NCBI GenBank assembly: GCA_008107755.1
Contig: VIRH01000101.1
Span: 145,636-209,635, forward strand
DNA: 64,000 nt
Direction: 5' to 3'
From: Rhodobacterales bacterium
GTDB taxonomy: Bacteria; Pseudomonadota; Alphaproteobacteria; Rhizobiales; Stappiaceae
In this document: in pieces, positions 30,086-38,442 of the stretch
Layout of the letters: the number at the start of each line of letters is the position of its first letter
Position numbering within the stretch: the stretch's first letter is position 1
Program-made: the position numbers and the translations under genes
The notes under the pieces: generated by a model
What the model saw: the letters and a program-made list of their open reading frames with translations, nothing else
What the model was told of the DNA's origin: nothing
Database searches by the model: none

Positions 30086-30329
30086 TCACGCCGAGGCAGG
30101 AAAGGGTGTCGCGGAGCCGGTCCCGCCGGTGTGATAGCGGCTGGCCGGTCATCGGAACCGGCGCCACTTTCTTCCTGTCGGAAGTGACACGGAAACGTCA
30201 CGGAACTGCGATCAAACTGAAATGAAATTGAGAGCGGAATGTCATCTGCGTGTGGTCCATAGACCGCCGAGGCCGGGGGCATGAAAACCGCAGATCCGGC
30301 TTTGTGTTTACCGCAGGGAGCCGTCACTC

Positions 30330-31688
30330 ATGATCCTTCGTTCCGTTCTTTCCGCCGGAGTTGCGCTTGCAACGCTCGGCGTGGCCGCCGCTCCGGCTTT
30401 TGCCGAAGACATCACCATCAAAGTGTGGTCTCGCGCAGACCGCTCCGGCCCGATGCGTCCGGGCAACATCGTCGAAGCCGCCGACACGCTCAACAACATG
30501 CTGGCTGCCGCTGGCTCCGACAAGGTCGTCAAGGTCGAGCTCATCGAGACCAACAACAAGGGCTTCGACGCCGACGCCCTTGATGTTCTCAAGGCGCATT
30601 CCGTCGGTGACTCGCCAGACATCATCGTTGCTGCACACGAATGGGTCGGTGCTTTCGCGCAGGCCGGCCTTGCTGCCAATCTGGAAGACCATATCAAGTC
30701 GAACCCGAACCTTTATGCCGACGTGATCCCGACGCTTTGGGAATCGGTCAAGTTCAAGGGCGAGCGCTTCGGCGTGCCGCAGGACTCCGAAGTCCGAATG
30801 TTTTTCCTCAACAACGACATGCTGCGCAAGGCCGGCAAGTCGGAAGAGTTCATTGCCGGGCTGCCGGAGGCCGTCAACGCGGGTGAGTTCACGATGGACG
30901 ACCTGTGCGATCTGGCTGCGGAGGTCAAGGACTCCGGTGCGTCCGAACTCGGTATCGTCCACCGCCCGAACGTCGGTCCGGATTTCCAGATGGCCATGGC
31001 CTCCTTCGGTATCGAGATGTACAACGCCGAGGAAGCCCGCCTGCAGGTCACGAAATCCGGCCTGAAGGACTATTACTCCTGGCTGCATTCCTGCGTCGAA
31101 AAGGGCGCGATCCCGGCGGACATGACCACCTATTCCTGGGACAGCGTTCACGAAGCCTTCCGGGGCGAGAAGGCCTTCTCCAAGTTCCACGGCATCTGGA
31201 ACCTTGGTCCGCAGCTCGAAGCCTTCGGCATCGATGCGACCGACGGGGATGCGTATTTCGACAAGATCACCTGGATCAATGCACCGGCCGGCAAGAAGGG
31301 TGGTGAGCCCAAGAACATGTCCCACCCGGTGGTCTACGTTGTCGCCGACACCCCGAACAAGGATGTCGCAGCGATGCTGGTCGCACTGGCAACCCAGCAT
31401 GTTCCGAACACCAAGCATGCCGTCGGCACAAACCATACCCCGGTCAACTATGGCCAGGCTGCCATGCCGGAATTCGTCGAAAAGGGCTGGGGTCTGATCG
31501 CGGGCGTTCCGCTTCTCGAATATGCCGAGTTCATGCCGAACCACCCGAAGATCGGCCAGTACAACGCCATCACGTTCCAGGGTGTCCAGGCTGTCGAGAC
31601 CGGTGAAATGACGCCGGACGAAGCTGCCGAGATGGTTGTCGAAGAGCTTGAAACCGAGCTCGGCGAAGACCTGATCGTCCTCGACTGA
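30330..31688 (+). CDS. Carbohydrate ABC transporter, family-1 substrate-binding protein
   Basis: A 452-residue exported binding protein (signal peptide ending APAFA before EDITIKVWSRADRSG). It has the MalE-like layout: KGERFGVPQDSEVRMFFLNN in the first lobe hinge and NHPKIGQYNAI near the end. It starts a four-gene importer operon with two permeases and one ATPase. The ligand is not deducible. The 244 bases upstream contain spaced CTGNNAT-like repeats that faintly resemble a Pho box. Confidence 0.88.
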   Translation: MILRSVLSAGVALATLGVAAAPAFAEDITIKVWSRADRSGPMRPGNIVEAADTLNNMLAAAGSDKVVKVELIETNNKGFDADALDVLKAHSVGDSPDIIVAAHEWVGAFAQAGLAANLEDHIKSNPNLYADVIPTLWESVKFKGERFGVPQDSEVRMFFLNNDMLRKAGKSEEFIAGLPEAVNAGEFTMDDLCDLAAEVKDSGASELGIVHRPNVGPDFQMAMASFGIEMYNAEEARLQVTKSGLKDYYSWLHSCVEKGAIPADMTTYSWDSVHEAFRGEKAFSKFHGIWNLGPQLEAFGIDATDGDAYFDKITWINAPAGKKGGEPKNMSHPVVYVVADTPNKDVAAMLVALATQHVPNTKHAVGTNHTPVNYGQAAMPEFVEKGWGLIAGVPLLEYAEFMPNHPKIGQYNAITFQGVQAVETGEMTPDEAAEMVVEELETELGEDLIVLD

Positions 31689-31700
31689 CCCGGCGTTTGC

Positions 31701-31724
31701 GAAGGGCCGCAGCTGCGGCCCTTC
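31701..31724 (+). other. Perfect palindromic stem-loop after the binding-protein gene
   Basis: GAAGGGCCGCAG and CTGCGGCCCTTC form a 24-base perfect palindrome 13 bases after the stop. No U tract follows. Like the other such hairpins here, it separates a binding-protein gene from its permeases; the remaining gap to 31857 holds no gene. Confidence 0.55.
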
Positions 31725-31857
31725 CGCCCATTCTTGAAACGCTTTTCTCCGCCCTCCCGGCTCGGCCTCAGCCCTGCTGGAAGGGCGGAGAGGCTTTCAG
31801 ACTGTCAAGAACCAGCGGACCGCCGTCACTGCGAGCGTTCGCGCATCCGGACTTCAA

Positions 31858-32805
31858 ATGAGCGCATCGTCCTCATATCGTCAGGCCACCAATTTCGCCG
31901 TCTTTCTCGGGCCGGCCCTGGTCTTCCTTCTGGCACTCCTGGTCGCGCCCATCATCGTTGACCTCGTCGTCGCCTTCACCGACATGGCGCAAACTGTCAC
32001 CATAAACGAATTCACCACGAAGCAGTTCGGCAAGCTCGTTCATGCGAGTGACGACAGCTGGCTCGGATTCGAGCTGCGCGGCACGTTCTACCGGGCGCTC
32101 TCGCTGACGGCGGTATTCGTCTTCCTCACCCTGACGATCTTCAATGTGACCTTCGGCCTGATCCTGGCCCTGACGACCACGGCGCTGCCGGACAGGCTCG
32201 GGGCGTTCTTTCGCGCGGTCTGGTTGCTTCCGCGCATGGCGCCGTCCGTCGTCTATGCCCTGTTGTGGATCTGGGTCGTCGACCCGACGGAGCGCGGTCT
32301 TCTCAATCAGCTGCTCGTCCACGGGTTCGGCATGGCACCGGTCAACATGGCGCTGAACCATCCCATGGCTCTGATCGTCATCTCCAACGGTTTCATCGGA
32401 GCGTCCATGGGCATGCTCATCCTGACCAGTTCGATCCGCTCCATTCCGCAGCATCTTTTCCATGCGGCGAGGGCAGATGGTGCAGGCTCGCTTTCGGTCA
32501 TCCGCCATGTCGTCCTTCCGGCATTGCGCTGGCCGCTCAGCTACATCACCGTGTTCCAGACGCTCGCGCTGCTGGTGAGCTTTGAATACATCTTCCTGCT
32601 GATGGGCTCCTCCCGGTCCACGATGACGATGGCCATGCTCGCCTACACCAAGACGCTGGCGCCCGGCATCGGGTCGGGCCAATACGCCTATGGCGCGGCC
32701 ATCACGCTGATCCTGATCGTGATCGGCATGGTTTCGGCCCTCTTGCTCTACCGACTGACCAACATGAAAGCGCTGCTGGCGAAGCCGCGCATCGAGGTGC
32801 ACTGA
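31858..32805 (+). CDS. Carbohydrate ABC transporter permease, MalF-type
   Basis: Membrane subunit of 315 residues with six to seven helices beginning NFAVFLGPALVFLLALLVA. The EAA loop is AARADGAGSLSVIRHVVLP. It shares one base of its stop with the next permease start (TGATG). Function is assigned from the operon: binding protein, two permeases, one MalK-type ATPase. Confidence 0.9.
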   Translation: MSASSSYRQATNFAVFLGPALVFLLALLVAPIIVDLVVAFTDMAQTVTINEFTTKQFGKLVHASDDSWLGFELRGTFYRALSLTAVFVFLTLTIFNVTFGLILALTTTALPDRLGAFFRAVWLLPRMAPSVVYALLWIWVVDPTERGLLNQLLVHGFGMAPVNMALNHPMALIVISNGFIGASMGMLILTSSIRSIPQHLFHAARADGAGSLSVIRHVVLPALRWPLSYITVFQTLALLVSFEYIFLLMGSSRSTMTMAMLAYTKTLAPGIGSGQYAYGAAITLILIVIGMVSALLLYRLTNMKALLAKPRIEVH

Positions 32806-33887
32806 TGAGCGGCCTGCAACGTATCGCACGCCCCGCGGCGGCGTCCCCCGACTGGTCCCGCCTTGCCGTGCGTGCGCGGCGGCTCGGAGCCCTGCGCCGC
32901 TGGAGCCTGGTGGGCTTCCTGACGCTGGTGTCGATCCCGATCCTGCTGCCGTTCTTCTGGGTGGTCGTGATTTCCTTTTCGGCGCGCACAGGCGGGGTGG
33001 ACTCCGCCGTCCTGTGGCGGGCCTGTGCCGTGCTGGTTCCGTGCGTCCTCGGATATGCGGCAGCGCATGTCCTGTTTCCTGCCCGCCAACACCGCATGGT
33101 GTCTGCCGTTGTCGCGACAGCGGTGGCAGTGGCGGGGTTGTGGCTGCTGGTCGGAAGCGATCTGCATCTCGACAATTACCGGTTTCTGGTCAGCCCGAAC
33201 CTCGTAGAGGAAATTCGCGGTGCGGCAACGGCCGGTGGCCAGTTTCCCTGGGTCTGGAACGCCTTCTTCAATTCACTGGCGGTAGCGGCGACATCGATGG
33301 CTGCCAAGGTCACGATCGCGACCCTTGCTGGGTATTACCTCTCCCGGTTCGCGTTCAGAGGGCGTTCCCTGTTTCTGCAGAGCCTGCTGATCCTGGAGGT
33401 CTTCCATCCGTGGATGCTGACGATCCCGATCTTCCTCGTGATCTTCTGGGTCGGCCTTCTGAACACCCTGTCCGCGCCGATCCTGGTGCTGACGGTCATC
33501 GATCTTCCGTTCTTCATCTTCATCATGAAGGGCTTCTTCGATGCCGTGCCGTGGGACATCGAAATGAGCGCCATGACCGACGGCGCGACCCGGCGTCAGG
33601 CGTTCTGGCACGTGGTTCTGCCTCAGGCCTATGGCGGCATCATCGCGATTTCCGTTCTCGGGTTCATCCGCGGGTGGGAGGAGTACGTCTTCGTGACGGC
33701 GCTTCGCACAGGCAATTCCTACTGGGTGATGTCCACCTATCTCTACTATGTCGCCGAGGATGTGATGGGTGTCGATTATGGCCTCGTCGCTGCCGTCAGC
33801 GTGTTCTACATGCTGCCGAGCCTGCTCCTCTATCTCTTCCTGCAGAAGTATCTGACTCAATTGACGCTTGGAGGCGTGAAGGGCTGA
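32805..33887 (+). CDS. Carbohydrate ABC transporter permease, MalG-type, with extended N-terminal half
   Basis: Membrane subunit of 360 residues. The C-terminal two thirds match MalG-type permeases (NSLAVAATSMAAKVTIATLA, EAA loop MSAMTDGATRRQAFW). Between the first helix and this core lie two further hydrophobic segments (VLWRACAVLVPCVLGYAAA, VSAVVATAVAVAGLWLLVG), making it about 80 residues longer than usual. It overlaps both neighbours by one base. Confidence 0.88.
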   Translation: MSGLQRIARPAAASPDWSRLAVRARRLGALRRWSLVGFLTLVSIPILLPFFWVVVISFSARTGGVDSAVLWRACAVLVPCVLGYAAAHVLFPARQHRMVSAVVATAVAVAGLWLLVGSDLHLDNYRFLVSPNLVEEIRGAATAGGQFPWVWNAFFNSLAVAATSMAAKVTIATLAGYYLSRFAFRGRSLFLQSLLILEVFHPWMLTIPIFLVIFWVGLLNTLSAPILVLTVIDLPFFIFIMKGFFDAVPWDIEMSAMTDGATRRQAFWHVVLPQAYGGIIAISVLGFIRGWEEYVFVTALRTGNSYWVMSTYLYYVAEDVMGVDYGLVAAVSVFYMLPSLLLYLFLQKYLTQLTLGGVKG

Positions 33888-34951
33888 TGGCACGTGTTGA
33901 ATTACAGAACGTCACCAAGGACTGGGGCACTGCAAAGGCGGTCGACGATATAAGCCTGTCGCTGGAGCAAGGCGAGTTCGCGGCCGTGCTGGGGCCGTCC
34001 GGCTGCGGCAAGTCGACCACGCTTTTCATGCTGGCCGGTATCTATATGCCGACCCGGGGCGATATCCTGTTTGATGGGGCCCGCGTCAACGACGTGGAAG
34101 CACGGGACCGAAATGTCGGGATCGTGTTCCAGTCCTATGCGCTCTACCCGAACATGACAGTGCTGCAGAACATCCTGTTCCCGCTGCGCTTCAAGAAGGT
34201 GCCGAAGGCGGAAGCGGAGAAATCTGCGCGGGAAATCGCCGAGCTTGTCGAGATCTCGTCGCTGCTCGACCGCAAGCCAAGCCAGCTCTCCGGCGGTCAG
34301 CAGCAGCGCGTCGCGCTTGCCCGGGCGCTGATCAAGAAGCCGAACCTCCTGCTTCTGGACGAGCCGCTGTCGAACCTCGACGCCACCTTGCGCCTGTCGA
34401 TGCGCATGGAGATCCGGCGTATCCAGCGGGAACTTGGCGTGACGACCATTCTCGTAACCCATGACCAGATCGAGGCCATGACGATGGCCGACCGGATCAT
34501 CTGCATGAATGCCGGTCGCATCGAGCAGGAGGGCACGCCGGAGGCGCTTTACACGCGTCCGGAAACGGTCTTTGCCGCTTCGTTCATCGGCTCTCCGCCG
34601 ATCAATCTTCTGCCCGGAGAGCTGACGGCGGACGGCTTGAGGATCGGCGAGACGCTTCTGGCGACCAGGGGCGAAACCAATGCAAGGTCGGTCAAACTGG
34701 GCATCCGTCCGGAACACGTCGTCGCGAACGGTCACGGCATACCGGCGGAAATCATCTCTGCGGAAGCCCTCGGACGCGAAACCCTGTATACCGCCCGCTC
34801 CGCGCTCGGCGACACGCGCTTCCTTGAAGCGACGTCGGCCCCGAAATACAAGGCAGGGGAACAGGTCAGGCTGAGTTTTGATGCTGCTCACAGTATCCTG
34901 TTCGATGCGGAGCGCGACCGCCGGCTGGAGGGCGTCAGCGCGCATGCGTGA
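33887..34951 (+). CDS. Carbohydrate ABC transporter ATP-binding protein, UgpC/MalK type
   Basis: A 354-residue ATPase with Walker A GPSGCGKS, signature LSGGQQQ, Walker B LLLLDEP, D-loop SNLD and switch histidine in LVTHDQIEA, followed by a TOBE domain (LGIRPEHVV). It ends the importer operon. The start at 33887 shares one base with the preceding stop, although the frame is open far upstream. The 306 bases after it contain no gene but include an FNR/FixK-like site. Confidence 0.92.
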   Translation: MARVELQNVTKDWGTAKAVDDISLSLEQGEFAAVLGPSGCGKSTTLFMLAGIYMPTRGDILFDGARVNDVEARDRNVGIVFQSYALYPNMTVLQNILFPLRFKKVPKAEAEKSAREIAELVEISSLLDRKPSQLSGGQQQRVALARALIKKPNLLLLDEPLSNLDATLRLSMRMEIRRIQRELGVTTILVTHDQIEAMTMADRIICMNAGRIEQEGTPEALYTRPETVFAASFIGSPPINLLPGELTADGLRIGETLLATRGETNARSVKLGIRPEHVVANGHGIPAEIISAEALGRETLYTARSALGDTRFLEATSAPKYKAGEQVRLSFDAAHSILFDAERDRRLEGVSAHA

Positions 34952-35096
34952 CGCCGTTCCATTGCAGCAGATGTTCGGCGCGGTCCGCGCTGGACGACGC
35001 GCTGCATGAAAGACGACCCGCGAACCTGTAGCCACCTGCGCCGCCGCATGCCCCCGCTCCGGCGCCGCGACCAGGAATGCCCGGATTTCAGGCATC

Positions 35097-35110
35097 TTGA
35101 TGTGGGTCAA
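35097..35110. promoter_or_regulatory. FNR/FixK-type box upstream of the hydrogenase operon
   Basis: TTGATGTGGGTCAA matches the TTGA-N6-TCAA dyad bound by FNR, FixK and related alphaproteobacterial regulators. It lies 148 bases before hoxF in the 306-base gap 34952-35257, which otherwise holds no gene I can support. It suggests hydrogenase expression under low oxygen. Confidence 0.6.
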
Positions 35111-35257
35111 GGACGACTTCCTGCGCATCTGAAAGCTTCCTATTGCGATTTTTGCCGGGGTGGATGACCATGATCTCCGGTTGTTGTGGAGGTGGCTTGC
35201 CCGAATAGGTCGCTCAGGTGGTGACAGACGGCTCCGCAGGGTCAGGAGGGGTGCGTT

Positions 35258-37138
35258 ATGGACAACGGATATACCGCGGCCAATGGAAAGCGCGGGCCGT
35301 CGTGCGATGTCAGCCCTGTTCCGGATGGCGAAATCGAGGACATCTGCAGCACCTACGGCAATGACAAGCACCGGATGCTGGACATCCTGCGGGAGGTTCA
35401 GGACCGCTACCGCTGTATCGCCCCGGCGACCATGGACCGGATTGCAGCCGCCACCGACCTCACGCGGATCGAGGTCGAAGGCGTCGCCAGCTTCTACTCG
35501 TTTCTCTCTCTCACGCCGAAGGGCCGCGTAACAATCCGCCTATGCGACGATATCGTCGATCGCTACGCGGGTGTTGCCGATGTTGTCTCGGTCTTCGAGG
35601 AGGTGCTTGGCGTCAGCCTCGGCGAGACGACGGCGGATGGTGCTTTCTCGCTGGAATATACCCCCTGTATCGGCATGTGCGATCAGGCTCCCGCGGCGAT
35701 GGTCAACGACGTCGTGCTGACGAAGCTGACGCCGGAGAGTGCACGCCAGGCGGCGGAAGCGCTGAAGGCCGGTCAGACACCGGAGATGATCGTCAGCAAC
35801 CGGTTCGACGAGCTATCCCCCCGCGAGCGTGTGCTCGCGATGGTCGACAACAACACCCGCCATGCCGGTGAGGTTCTACTGGGGCCGGTGCCCGAAGAGG
35901 CGGGGCTGACCAATGCCCTGAAGATGACGCCAGCGCAGATCTTCACCACGATCGAGGACAGCGGCCTGCGCGGCTGCGGCGGAGCCGGCTTTACCACCGG
36001 GCGCAAGTGGCGCTTTGCCGCCAGCGAACGCGCGGAGAAGCATTTCGTCATCTGCAACGCCGACGAGGGCGAACCGGGCACCTTCAAGGATCGGGTGCTG
36101 CTGACGGAGCGGCCTCATCTTCTGATCGAGGGCATGACCATTGCTGCCCGTGCTGCCGGCGCGCGTGAGGGCATCCTCTATCTGCGCGGTGAATACGCCT
36201 ATATGCGCGCCTATCTGGAACAGGTGCTGGAGGAGCGCCGCCGTCGCAACCTGCTGGGCGAGGCCATTCTCGGCCAGAAGAACTTCAGTTTCGATATCCG
36301 CATCCAGATGGGGGCGGGCGCCTATGTCTGCGGTGAAGAAGGTGCCCTTATAAGCTCTTGCGAGGGGCTGCCGGGTGAACCGAAGACCAGGCCGCCGTTC
36401 CCGGTCAATCGCGGGTATCTCGGCTATCCGACGGTCGTCAACAACGTCGAGACCTTCTGCCATGCGGCCCGCATTCTCGACAGGGGTGCTGCCTGGTTCA
36501 ACGCCATGGGCATGGAAGGCTCGCACGGCACGAAGCTCTTTTCCGTCTGCGGCGACTGCCTGAACCCGGGTATCTACGAGCTGCCTTACGGGCACACGGT
36601 GCGGGAACTTCTGGCCATGGTCGGCGGACTGGAGGCGGCGGCCGTCCAGATCGGCGGGCCGAGCGGCGTGATGATCGGTCGCGACAGCTTTCACCGCAGG
36701 CTCACGTTCGACGATCTTGCGACGGGCGGGGCGATCATCGTCTTCAGCGGCGAGCGCAACATTCTGGAGATCGTCGACTACTACATGTCCTTCTTCGTGC
36801 ATGAAAGCTGCGGCTACTGCACGCCATGCCGCGTCGGCAATGTCTTCCTGCAGAAGGCGATCGGCAAGTTCCGCTCCGGCCACGCCAATCCGGAGGATAT
36901 CGAGTATCTGAAGGACCTGTCGGCCACGATCATCGAGACCAGCCGCTGCGGGCTGGGGATGACGTCGCCCAATCCGATCCTGAGTACGCTGCTCAATTTT
37001 CCGCTGGTCTATTCGGCGACGTCCAGACCCAGCAAGGACGGCATCCGCGACACGTTCGACATCCAGTCTGCCATCGACAGCGCGCGCAAGATCGCCAAGC
37101 GCCGCTCCTACATCTTTGACAAGGATTTCACGCAATGA
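35258..37138 (+). CDS. hoxF: NAD-reducing hydrogenase diaphorase subunit HoxF
   Basis: A 626-residue flavoprotein that passes electrons from the hydrogenase module to NAD+. Residues 30-150 form a NuoE/HoxE-like thioredoxin-fold domain and the rest is NuoF-like: FMN site GCGGAGFTTGRKW, NADH-site GEPGTFKDR, and [4Fe-4S] ligands in ESCGYCTPCRVG plus SRCGLGM. In the N-terminal domain only three of the four expected [2Fe-2S] cysteines are seen (C96, C137, C141); D101 stands where the C-x4-C partner should be. Start ATG 35258 follows AGGAGGGG. It overlaps hoxU by ATGA. Confidence 0.93.
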   Translation: MDNGYTAANGKRGPSCDVSPVPDGEIEDICSTYGNDKHRMLDILREVQDRYRCIAPATMDRIAAATDLTRIEVEGVASFYSFLSLTPKGRVTIRLCDDIVDRYAGVADVVSVFEEVLGVSLGETTADGAFSLEYTPCIGMCDQAPAAMVNDVVLTKLTPESARQAAEALKAGQTPEMIVSNRFDELSPRERVLAMVDNNTRHAGEVLLGPVPEEAGLTNALKMTPAQIFTTIEDSGLRGCGGAGFTTGRKWRFAASERAEKHFVICNADEGEPGTFKDRVLLTERPHLLIEGMTIAARAAGAREGILYLRGEYAYMRAYLEQVLEERRRRNLLGEAILGQKNFSFDIRIQMGAGAYVCGEEGALISSCEGLPGEPKTRPPFPVNRGYLGYPTVVNNVETFCHAARILDRGAAWFNAMGMEGSHGTKLFSVCGDCLNPGIYELPYGHTVRELLAMVGGLEAAAVQIGGPSGVMIGRDSFHRRLTFDDLATGGAIIVFSGERNILEIVDYYMSFFVHESCGYCTPCRVGNVFLQKAIGKFRSGHANPEDIEYLKDLSATIIETSRCGLGMTSPNPILSTLLNFPLVYSATSRPSKDGIRDTFDIQSAIDSARKIAKRRSYIFDKDFTQ

Positions 37139-37863
37139 GCGGCACAAAGCGCGAAACCGGGTTCACCTTCACCATCGACGGGGTCGAGGTGAAGGCCACT
37201 GCGGGCATGACGATCATGGAAGCCGCCGACGAGGCGGGCGTCTATATTCCGCGTCTTTGCGATCACGAGGGCCTGCGCCATCAGGGCAGCTGCCGGGTCT
37301 GCACGGTGAAGGCCGGCGGGCGAAGCGTGGCCGCCTGCACCCAGCCGGCGGCCCCCGGTCAGTCGGTCGAGAACGAAACCCCGCATCTGACCAAGATGCG
37401 CCGCGATCTGGTGGAGATGCTGTTTCACGAAGGCAATCACCTTTGCCCGATCTGCGAGGCCTCCGGAAACTGCGAATTGCAGGCCATGGCCTATCGGCTC
37501 GACATGACCGAGGCGACGCGCTTTCCCTATCTTGAGCCGTGCCGTTCTCTCGACGCCTCCCATCCCGATATCGCGCTCGACACCAACCGGTGCATTTCCT
37601 GCGGACGCTGCATCCGCGCGTCGCAGGATGTCGATGGCAAGGGCGTCTTCGGCTACGTGGGTCGCGGCATCCACCGGCGGGTTGCGGTCAATGGCGAGAA
37701 CCTCGCCGATACGGACGCCGAGGCGACCGATCATGCGATTTCGAGGGAGGTCTGCCCTGTCGGCTGCATCATCCGGAAGCGGGTCGGCTTCGCAGTGCCG
37801 ATCGGCGAGCGGGAATTCGATCACGGTCTGATCGGTCACGAGATCGAGGAGAAGCGCAAATGA
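37135..37863 (+). CDS. hoxU: NAD-reducing hydrogenase diaphorase subunit HoxU
   Basis: A 242-residue iron-sulfur protein related to the N-terminus of complex I NuoG. It has a plant-type [2Fe-2S] domain (RLCDHEGLRHQGSCRVC, later C in AACTQ), a His/Cys cluster segment (HLCPICEASGNCELQ) and further cysteines in NRCISCGRC and CPVGC. It wires the HoxHY hydrogenase to HoxF. It is coupled to hoxF and hoxY through ATGA-type overlaps. Confidence 0.93.
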   Translation: MSGTKRETGFTFTIDGVEVKATAGMTIMEAADEAGVYIPRLCDHEGLRHQGSCRVCTVKAGGRSVAACTQPAAPGQSVENETPHLTKMRRDLVEMLFHEGNHLCPICEASGNCELQAMAYRLDMTEATRFPYLEPCRSLDASHPDIALDTNRCISCGRCIRASQDVDGKGVFGYVGRGIHRRVAVNGENLADTDAEATDHAISREVCPVGCIIRKRVGFAVPIGEREFDHGLIGHEIEEKRK

Positions 37864-38429
37864 GCGAACTCCCGAAGGCGCGCGTCGCCACCGCCTCGCT
37901 GGCAGGCTGCTTCGGCTGCCACATGGCGATCCTCGACATCGACGAGCGGCTGATCGAGCTGATGAAGCTGGTCGATGTCGACCGCTCGCCCCTGACCGAC
38001 AAGAAGCGCTTCACCGAGCGCTGCGACATCGGCATCATCGAAGGTGGCTGCTGCAACGAGGAGAACGTGCATGTGCTGCATGATTTTCGGCGCAATTGCG
38101 ACGTTCTGATCGCCCTCGGCCAATGCGCCATCATGGGCGGTCTGCCGGCCATGCGCAACGCGATCATGCATTCCGACGCACCGCTGCGCGAATGCCTCGA
38201 CGAGGCCTATATCACCGGAAAATACATCCGGAACACCACGCACAACGTGCCCAACGATCCGGCCCTACCGCTGCTGCTGGACGAAGTCTATCCCTGCAGC
38301 CAGGTGGTGGAGATCGATTACCAGATCCCCGGCTGTGCGCCGAGCGGGGACATCATCTTTGATACGCTCCTGAAGCTTCTTACGGGCAAGTTCCGGGGTT
38401 TCGAGGGCGACATGATCAGGTTCGACTGA
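37860..38429 (+). CDS. hoxY: NAD-reducing hydrogenase small subunit HoxY
   Basis: Small subunit of the [NiFe]-hydrogenase, 189 residues, without a Tat signal, so cytoplasmic. Cysteines for the proximal [4Fe-4S] cluster are in SLAGCFGCHMA, EGGCCNEEN, GQCAIMGG and PGCAPSG. Its short size and motif set identify group 3d bidirectional/NAD-reducing enzymes. The frame opens earlier, but ATG 37860 overlaps the hoxU stop and starts the family sequence. Confidence 0.93.
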   Translation: MSELPKARVATASLAGCFGCHMAILDIDERLIELMKLVDVDRSPLTDKKRFTERCDIGIIEGGCCNEENVHVLHDFRRNCDVLIALGQCAIMGGLPAMRNAIMHSDAPLRECLDEAYITGKYIRNTTHNVPNDPALPLLLDEVYPCSQVVEIDYQIPGCAPSGDIIFDTLLKLLTGKFRGFEGDMIRFD

Positions 38430-38442
38430 GGAGGGATCACCG

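Noticed and set aside
35164..35208. A 14-codon frame with a CCGGG stretch upstream of hoxF
   Set aside because: Very short, weak ribosome-binding sequence and no supporting context.
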